Assembly: GCA_045592125.1 (NCBI GenBank)
Contig: JAZNUE010000044.1
Location: 1-45,789 of the forward strand
From: HGM04593 sp045592125
Lineage (GTDB): Bacteria > Bacteroidota > Bacteroidia > Bacteroidales > Bacteroidaceae
DNA length: 45,789 nucleotides
Direction: 5' to 3'
Positions 40,543 to 45,789 of the stretch are shown here, piece after piece. The notes below the pieces were generated by a model. It did no database searches and was not told the origin of the DNA. It worked only from the letters and a program-made list of their open reading frames with translations. The first letter of the stretch is position 1. Each line of letters opens with the position of its first letter. The position numbers were made by a program, and so were the translations under genes.

Positions 40543-41841
40543 ATGAGAGAGTGTAAAGTAAGGCCGGCAAACGGCAAGTTGGGCGTGATGTGTGTTGGCC
40601 TGGGAGCCGTGACTACTACTACAATCATAGGAACCCTTATGGCGCGCAAGGGACTTGCAAGTCCTGTGGGCTCGTTTGCATGCGAGGGTATCATGCGCCT
40701 TGGAAAGGGCAGCGAGAAGTGCTACAAGGAGGTGAAGGATATTGTTCCTCTTGCCAACCTTGGAGACATTGTGTTCGGAGCGTGGGACCTCTATGAGGAT
40801 GACGCATATGAGGCCGCAATAAAGGCCGATGTGCTCAAGCAGAGGGACATTGACCCGGTGAAGGATGAACTGAAGGCAATACGCCCCTATAAGGCGCTTT
40901 TTGACAAGGAGTATGCGAGAAACATTGACGGCCCTAATGTCAAGAGCGGCAGCCGATGGGAGATGACGCAGCAGCTGCGTGAGGATATCCGCGCCTTCAA
41001 GGCCGAGAACGGCTGCGAGCGTGTTGTTGTAATATGGATTGCAAGTACCGAGAAGTTCATAAAGCGCAATGACGATGTGCACGGCAGCGTGGCTGCATTC
41101 GAGGCTGCAATGAAGGCCGACGACAAGGCGAATGTCGCGCCTAGCATGTGCTATGCCTATGCTGCAATGCGCGAGGGCTGCCCCTTTGTGATGGGCGCGC
41201 CTAACCTGTGCGTGGATATCCCTGCAATGTGGGAGCTTGCAGACGAGATGAAGACACCTATTACAGGCAAGGACTTCAAGAGCGGCCAGACAATGATGAA
41301 GACAGTACTTGCGCCTGCATTCTTCACGCGCCAGCTGGGCGTGAGGGGGTGGTTCTCTACAAATATCCTGGGCAACCGCGACGGCGTTGTGCTTGACAAC
41401 CCCGAGAACTTCGAGACAAAGCGCGTGAGCAAGACATCGGCGCTGGAGAACATTCTCGACAGCGACGTTTATCCTGAACTCTACAGCGACATGTACCACA
41501 AGGTGCGCATTAACTACTACCCGCCGCGCGGCGACGAGAAGGAGAGCTGGGACAATATCGACATATTTGGCTGGATGGGCTATCCAATGACTATTAAGGT
41601 GAACTTCCTCTGCCGCGACTCAATACTGGCCGCGCCTCTGGTGCTCGACCTTATACTGTTCAGCGACCTGGCGCAGCGTGCAGGCGAGTATGGCATTCAG
41701 GAGTTCATGTCGTTCTACTGCAAGGCACCAATGCACAAGGACGGCGAGAAACCAGTCCATGACCTCTTCAAGCAGTTTGCAATGCTCAAGAACAAGATTC
41801 GTGAGTTTGCTGGCTACGAGGCCGACCAGGAACTTGACTAA
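40543..41841 (+). CDS. ino1: myo-inositol-1-phosphate synthase
   Basis: A 432-residue enzyme converting glucose-6-phosphate to myo-inositol-1-phosphate with NAD. GVMCVGLGAVTTTTIIG (about 15-31) is the dinucleotide-binding start; VIWIASTEKF, the GKDFKSGQTMMKTVLAPAF block (about 245-263), NILGNRDG and the C-terminal PMTIKVNFLCRDSILAAPL are family hallmarks. In Bacteroides this enzyme feeds inositol phospholipid and sphingolipid synthesis. The usual partner genes (CDP-alcohol transferase, phosphatase) are not adjacent here. No strong promoter is seen; the 200-bp gap upstream is AT-rich with a short inverted motif around TAGACACTAGGCTCTAGCC. Confidence 0.92.
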   Translation: MRECKVRPANGKLGVMCVGLGAVTTTTIIGTLMARKGLASPVGSFACEGIMRLGKGSEKCYKEVKDIVPLANLGDIVFGAWDLYEDDAYEAAIKADVLKQRDIDPVKDELKAIRPYKALFDKEYARNIDGPNVKSGSRWEMTQQLREDIRAFKAENGCERVVVIWIASTEKFIKRNDDVHGSVAAFEAAMKADDKANVAPSMCYAYAAMREGCPFVMGAPNLCVDIPAMWELADEMKTPITGKDFKSGQTMMKTVLAPAFFTRQLGVRGWFSTNILGNRDGVVLDNPENFETKRVSKTSALENILDSDVYPELYSDMYHKVRINYYPPRGDEKESWDNIDIFGWMGYPMTIKVNFLCRDSILAAPLVLDLILFSDLAQRAGEYGIQEFMSFYCKAPMHKDGEKPVHDLFKQFAMLKNKIREFAGYEADQELD

Positions 41842-41897
41842 GGGAATATCCCAATGTGCGCGGGCCTTCCGCAGCACATCAAGCAACATGTAATATG

Positions 41898-41921
41898 CGC
41901 CCGTTCAGCAATGGACGGGCG
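41898..41921 (+). other. Hairpin between ino1 and the ABC-F gene
   Basis: CGCCCGTTC, a short loop, and GGACGGGCG pair, 57 bp after the ino1 stop. No T run follows, so it is at most a weak terminator or a leader element of the next gene. Confidence 0.45.
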
Positions 41922-41938
41922 TGTGATTGAATGATATT

Positions 41939-43807
41939 ATGGCAATAGACCTGCAAATAGAGAATATATCGAAAAGCTTCGGCGACCTTGTGCTGTTCAG
42001 CGACATATCCTTCACCATTGAAGAGCGCCAGCGCATTGGCCTCATAGCATGCAATGGCAAGGGCAAGAGCACGCTGCTCAAGGTGATTGCCGGCGAGGAA
42101 CCGCACGAGGGCGGCAAGATAACCATGCGCAACGGCATACGCATTGGGTATCTTGAACAGGAACCGGCCTTTGAAGGCAACCCCACCGTTATTGAGGCAT
42201 GCTTGCAGCGCAACAGCGAGAAGGCAAGTGTAATTGCCCGTTACGAGAGCGCCATTGAGAGCGGCGACCATTCGCGGCTGCAGCACCTGATGGAAGAAAT
42301 GGACCGCTTGCAGGCATGGGACTACGAGAACAGCGCAAAGCAGATTCTCACAAGACTCAAGATAAAGAACTTTAGCCAGCCCATAGATGAGCTCTCGGGC
42401 GGGCAGAAGAAACGTGTGGCACTGGCAGCGGTGCTCATTGAACAGCCCGACCTGATGATTCTTGACGAACCCACCAACCACCTGGACCTTGAGATGGTGG
42501 AGTGGCTCGAGGAGTATCTCTCCCGCATGAGTGCAAGCCTGCTCATGGTAACGCACGACCGCTATTTCCTTGATAATGTATGCAACGAGATTATTGAGAT
42601 TGACGACCGCCGCGTATACCGCTACAGGGGCAACTACAGCTATTTCCTGCAAAAACGCGAGGAGCGCCTGCGGAACCTTGCAACCGAGACTGCCCGTGCG
42701 CGCAACCTCATGCGCAAGGAACTCGACTGGATGCGCCGTCAGCCGCAGGCACGCGCCCACAAGGCGAAGTACCGCATTGACGCATTCTACAAGTTAGAGG
42801 AAAAGGCTGCCGCAATGCGCGACGACAGCAAGGTGTCGCTCGAAATAAAGTCGCGGTACATAGGCAACAAGATATTTGTCCTCAAGGCACTGTCAAAGGC
42901 ATTCGGCAGCAAGGTGATAGCAAAAGACTTCTACTACACCTTTGCGCGCTATGAGAAACTGGGCATTGTGGGCAATAATGGAACAGGCAAGTCTACCTTC
43001 ATAAAAATGCTGCTCGGCCGTGTGGTTCCCGACGGCGGCACTATTGAGGTGGGCGAAACGGTGAAGTGGGGCTACTACAGCCAGGACGGCCTTTCGTTCA
43101 ACGAGCAGATGAAAGTGATAGATGTGGTTAAGAATATTGCCGAGGTGATTCCTGTCGCCGGCAAGATGCTCACCGCCTCGCAGTTCCTGCAGCACTTCCT
43201 CTTCCCGCCCGAAAAGCAGCACAGCTATGTATATAAGTTGAGTGGCGGGGAGAAACGCCGTCTCTACCTTTGTACCGTGCTCATGGCCAATCCCAACTTC
43301 CTTGTCCTTGATGAGCCCACTAACGACCTTGATATTGAGACGCTGCAGATACTTGAGGAGTACCTGTGCGACTTCAAGGGGTGTGTTATTGTGGTGAGCC
43401 ACGACCGCTACTTCATGGACAAGGTTGTGGACCATATATTCGTTTTCAATGGCGAGGGCGACATAAAGGATTTCCCTGGCAACTACAGCGACTGGCGCGG
43501 CTGGCGCGAGGAGGAAAAGGCCGCTGCCAAGGAGGCTGCCGAAAAGGCTGCAAAGAGTCCTGCTCCCAAGCAGGGCTGCCGTACTGAGGCAAAGCGCAGG
43601 CTAACCTTCAAGGAGCGCAAGGAGTATGAGTCCCTTGAGGAGGAGATAATGCTTCTTGAAGAAGAAAAAAACGCTCTTGAACAGGAGATGAGCAGCGGAA
43701 CGCTCGATAACAGCACCCTGCTGGCAAAGGCCGCGCGCATTGAGGCAGTAATTGGACTTATTGATGAAAAGACAGACCGCTGGATTGAACTGAGCGAGTT
43801 TGCGTGA
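41939..43807 (+). CDS. ABC-F family ATPase, Uup-like
   Basis: With start ATG 41939 (MAIDLQIENISKSFG), 622 residues. Two ATP-binding domains: Walker A ACNGKGKST and NNGTGKST; signatures LSGGQKKR and LSGGEKRR; Walker B MILDEPTNHLDL and LVLDEPTNDLDI; switch His in VTHDRYFLD and VSHDRYFMD. The inter-domain linker (about 235-310) carries basic helices, and a C-terminal coiled coil (about 545-620, with LEEEKNALEQEM) fits the Uup branch. ABC-F proteins work on ribosomes or DNA intermediates rather than as transporters; no membrane domain is present. The first Walker A has Ala-Cys where most have Gly-x, still within the allowed pattern. Confidence 0.9.
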   Translation: MAIDLQIENISKSFGDLVLFSDISFTIEERQRIGLIACNGKGKSTLLKVIAGEEPHEGGKITMRNGIRIGYLEQEPAFEGNPTVIEACLQRNSEKASVIARYESAIESGDHSRLQHLMEEMDRLQAWDYENSAKQILTRLKIKNFSQPIDELSGGQKKRVALAAVLIEQPDLMILDEPTNHLDLEMVEWLEEYLSRMSASLLMVTHDRYFLDNVCNEIIEIDDRRVYRYRGNYSYFLQKREERLRNLATETARARNLMRKELDWMRRQPQARAHKAKYRIDAFYKLEEKAAAMRDDSKVSLEIKSRYIGNKIFVLKALSKAFGSKVIAKDFYYTFARYEKLGIVGNNGTGKSTFIKMLLGRVVPDGGTIEVGETVKWGYYSQDGLSFNEQMKVIDVVKNIAEVIPVAGKMLTASQFLQHFLFPPEKQHSYVYKLSGGEKRRLYLCTVLMANPNFLVLDEPTNDLDIETLQILEEYLCDFKGCVIVVSHDRYFMDKVVDHIFVFNGEGDIKDFPGNYSDWRGWREEEKAAAKEAAEKAAKSPAPKQGCRTEAKRRLTFKERKEYESLEEEIMLLEEEKNALEQEMSSGTLDNSTLLAKAARIEAVIGLIDEKTDRWIELSEFA

Positions 43808-43817
43808 GGCGGGCTGG

Positions 43818-43879
43818 TCCAGAATTTATAGATATTGGCCTGTGTGCCATATTGAGCGAACGCGAAATATCTCGTTCTG
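43818..43879. other. Imperfect inverted repeat before the thioesterase gene
   Basis: CCAGAA ... GATATT on the left and AATATC ... TTCTGG on the right form an interrupted long hairpin in the 140-bp gap between the ABC-F and thioesterase genes. It may be a terminator without T run or a REP-like element. Confidence 0.4.
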
Positions 43880-43947
43880 GATTATCAAGAGAATCTTCAC
43901 TCTGCTATTGGCTTTAGTCCCTACGGGCATATATTATACCAAAAATA

Positions 43948-44697
43948 ATGATTATGATGAACAAGAATATTGACAGTTTCCCTTTCTATGCCGAGACATT
44001 CCTTGCCGACAGCAAGGGCCGCATGCGCCCGTCGAACATATGCAGCAGCATGCTTAGCTTTGCCTACCGCCATGCCGATGCCCGCGGTTTCGGTTCCACG
44101 TCGTCGCTCGGGTGGGTAATAGCCCGCATGGGAGTGCATGTAGAGCGCGTTCCGCTTGAGAAGGAGAGGCTGCGTGTCGATACCTGGATAAGGAACCTTT
44201 ATCATGGTTTCACCGACCGTTGCGTGCGCATGGTGGACAAGGACGGGAATGAGGTTGTGTCAATGATTGCCACGTTTGCAATGATTGACCTTGAGACCCG
44301 TTCGGCGGTAGACCTTAACGGCGATATTGGCGTGGCAATGAACGGCTGCCTTGTACCCGACGAACCGCTTGCCCTTCGCCGCGTTCCTTCAATAAACCGC
44401 ACGCCTGTCGAGGAGGTCACTTTCAAGCGCCGTCCGCACTACAGCGACATTGACATCAACGGGCATATGAACAGTGTGCGCTACATCGGCCACATTCTCG
44501 ACGCAATGCCCATAGAATACCTGAATACCCATGATATTACCGATATCACCGTCGCATACATGCAGGAGGGCAGTGCCACTGAGGAACTCTCCTATGGCAT
44601 AAAGGAACTGGAACAGGACCATTACATTGCGCAGGTGACAAAGGAGAACGGTGTTGTCGCGTCAAGGTTCGAACTGAGGTTCAAGGAAAGAGATTAA
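43948..44697 (+). CDS. Acyl-ACP thioesterase
   Basis: A 249-residue double hot-dog protein of the acyl-ACP thioesterase family (PF01643), releasing fatty acids from acyl carrier protein in the cytoplasm. The first half contains GWVIARMGVHVERVPL and RVDTWIRNLYHGF; the second has the catalytic-type DINGHMNSVRYIGHILDAM (Asn and His around residues 172-174). Bacteroidales carry one such enzyme and use it to adjust fatty-acid supply. ATG at 43948 or at 43957 (MNKNIDSF) could be the start; both leave the domain complete. It ends at the 48-bp palindrome shared with the convergent rubrerythrin gene. Confidence 0.85.
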   Translation: MIMMNKNIDSFPFYAETFLADSKGRMRPSNICSSMLSFAYRHADARGFGSTSSLGWVIARMGVHVERVPLEKERLRVDTWIRNLYHGFTDRCVRMVDKDGNEVVSMIATFAMIDLETRSAVDLNGDIGVAMNGCLVPDEPLALRRVPSINRTPVEEVTFKRRPHYSDIDINGHMNSVRYIGHILDAMPIEYLNTHDITDITVAYMQEGSATEELSYGIKELEQDHYIAQVTKENGVVASRFELRFKERD

Positions 44698-44730
44698 AAA
44701 CGTTTAAGGCTTAACGAGGTATACCCTGTA

Positions 44731-44778
44731 TGTATCAAACGAAAAAGCACCCTCGAGGGTGCTTTTTCGTTTGATACA
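44731..44778. terminator. 48-bp perfect palindrome, bidirectional terminator
   Basis: TGTATCAAACGAAAAAGCAC from 44731 is mirrored exactly through CCCTCGAGGG to 44778. The A-run in one arm and T-run in the other make it a terminator in both directions between the convergent thioesterase and rubrerythrin genes. Confidence 0.9.
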
Positions 44779-44790
44779 TTGATATGATTA

Positions 44791-45330
44791 TCAATAATTC
44801 TCGGGCTTAATCTGGAAGTATGCCTTCGGGTGTGCACATACGGGGCACATCTCCGGGGCCATCTTGCCCACATGCAGGTGACCGCAGTTGCGGCACTGCC
44901 ATACACACTCTTCGTCGCGGCTGAATACCATGCCGTTCTGTACGTTCTCGAGGAACTTCTTATAACGGTCCTCGTGAACCTTCTCCACTCTTGAAACAGC
45001 CTCAAAGAGAGCGGCAATCTCAACAAAACCCTCCTCGCGGGCCTCCTTTGCCATAGTGGGGTACATGTCGGTCCACTCGTAGTTCTCGCCTGCAGCGGCG
45101 TCTACAAGATTCTCGGCGGTGCTGCCAATGCCATGCACCTGCTTGAACCACAGTTTAGCGTGCTCCTTCTCCTGGTCGGCTGTCTCCTGGAAGATTGCAG
45201 CAATCTGCTCATAACCCTCTTTCTTTGCCTTGCTGGCATAGAATGTATACTTGTTACGTGCCTGGCTCTCACCCGCAAAGGCTGCCCAAAGGTTAGCCTC
45301 GGTCTTTGTTCCTTTCAATGACTTATCCAT
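44791..45330 (-). CDS. rbr: Rubrerythrin
   Basis: Start at ATG 45330 (MDKSLKGTKTEANL) gives 179 residues; the 54-bp longer frame upstream adds non-family sequence. The diiron four-helix bundle has ESQARNKY, DQEKEHAKLW and RVEKVHEDRY with the Glu/His ligands, and the C-terminal rubredoxin domain has C-R-N-C and C-P-V-C for a single iron. It reduces hydrogen peroxide in the cytoplasm of anaerobes and protects against oxygen. Length is normal. The gene is monocistronic, ending at the shared terminator; no consensus promoter could be placed in its AT-rich upstream region. Confidence 0.93.
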   Translation of the reverse strand: MDKSLKGTKTEANLWAAFAGESQARNKYTFYASKAKKEGYEQIAAIFQETADQEKEHAKLWFKQVHGIGSTAENLVDAAAGENYEWTDMYPTMAKEAREEGFVEIAALFEAVSRVEKVHEDRYKKFLENVQNGMVFSRDEECVWQCRNCGHLHVGKMAPEMCPVCAHPKAYFQIKPENY

Positions 45331-45493
45331 AGTTGTAAAATTAGGTTGTTTTTTATAATGATTTTTCTTGATTGCGAAATTCATAAATTTATTTGATATA
45401 ACAAAACTGCGGGAAAAGTTTTTTATTAAAAAAACAAAAAGATGTTCCCAGTTGAGGATTTCATTGCATTACTGAATTTGTTTCGTGTTTAAC

Positions 45494-45524
45494 TTGATAA
45501 AACAAAAATCCGTTATTAAATTTG
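45494..45524 (+). promoter_or_regulatory. Upstream one of two tandem promoters
   Basis: TTG (45494-45496), 20-nt spacer and TAAATTTG (45517-45524) form a full consensus match. Confidence 0.65.
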
Positions 45525-45572
45525 CACAAGTACGAATGTAAACAGCATCCGCCGTGAAATATTCAAGTGAAC

Positions 45573-45605
45573 TTGATATTATTTCGCTCGTTTGCATTAC
45601 ATTTG
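45573..45605 (+). promoter_or_regulatory. Downstream one of two tandem promoters
   Basis: TTG (45573-45575), 22-nt spacer and TACATTTG (45598-45605). Both promoters share the phrase AACTTGATA at their -33 end. Confidence 0.6.
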
Positions 45606-45639
45606 CAATGCTTATAGGGCATTAGTCCTTTGGGCAGAC

Positions 45640-45789
45640 ATGTTATTAATAAAAGGTGTTATTGAAATTATCTTCGTTGATGAAATTCTCGCAAAATTTC
45701 TATGCTGTGAAGATGATAGCAGTAGCATCACATCATTGGTTTGTACAGTCATCGTTGGCTTTATACATATCCTTTGGTGTGGGCTATTG
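45640..45789 (+). CDS. Possible start of a gene leaving the window
   Basis: ATG at 45640, 28 nt after the second predicted start site, opens a frame that stays open to the window edge (50 codons): MLLIKGVIEIIFVDEILAKF, then an acidic patch and a hydrophobic stretch (LVCTVIVGFIHILWCGLL) that could cross the membrane. A second frame with ATG at 45679 is also open to the edge, so the choice is uncertain. Confidence 0.35.
   Translation, partial: MLLIKGVIEIIFVDEILAKFLCCEDDSSSITSLVCTVIVGFIHILWCGLL

Overview
The window looks like a chromosomal segment of a Bacteroidales bacterium (Prevotella/Bacteroides/Muribaculaceae-like). The signs are a SusC/SusD pair, a GH92 mannosidase, DUF4843 and PKD-like lipoproteins, and many promoters with the Bacteroidetes pattern TTG - about 20 nt - TAnnTTTG. 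No rRNA, CRISPR array or insertion sequence was recognised.

Layout. (1) 1-778: start of a secreted protein on the minus strand, cut by the window edge. (2) 1476-14200: a long plus-strand operon-like run of a TlpA-like protein without a thioredoxin domain, SusC, SusD, a DUF4843 lipoprotein, a PKD-like lipoprotein and three TlpA-type proteins. Together they look like an outer-membrane import system for an unknown ligand with periplasmic thiol chemistry; no glycoside hydrolase lies inside it. (3) 14.3-24.1 kb: an AT-rich mobile island ending at tRNA-Pro(CGG). Its backbone is a NUMOD3-like small protein, a Rep-like protein, a WYL_2/SH3-like protein, a small serine recombinase and a large serine recombinase (LSR) carrying a frameshift. 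Its cargo is two minus-strand two-gene modules that look like defence systems: a PLD-like protein with a multi-pass membrane protein, and a membrane-anchored coiled-coil Mrr-type endonuclease with a HEPN-like partner. A remnant of a second LSR 3' end lies at the left boundary. (4) 24.2-28.7 kb: a second, 4.4-kb island inserted at tRNA-Phe(GAA), bounded by a 13-bp repeat of the tRNA 3' end. It holds a broken hipA pair and a single-chain restriction-modification protein with a small probable regulator under a palindromic operator. A broken Bro-N/Fic gene follows just outside it.

(5) 29.8-32.5 kb: a small lipoprotein and a GH92 alpha-mannosidase. (6) 32.6-36.2 kb: a minus-strand operon of an SPFH-GYF_2 protein, a membrane protein and two paralogous zinc-ribbon membrane proteins, behind a leader rich in inverted repeats. 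Its composition recalls the ydjGHI envelope-stress genes. (7) 36.4-45.3 kb: mostly housekeeping genes, namely a PI-PLC-like protein, a duplicated NTF2/DUF3828-like protein, dihydrolipoyl dehydrogenase, myo-inositol-1-phosphate synthase, an Uup-type ABC-F ATPase, an acyl-ACP thioesterase and a rubrerythrin. (8) 45.4-45.8 kb: tandem promoters for a gene leaving the window.

The most interesting material is the defence-like cargo of the two adjacent tRNA-linked islands and the SPFH/zinc-ribbon operon. All functions are read from sequence motifs and remembered family knowledge; nothing was searched.
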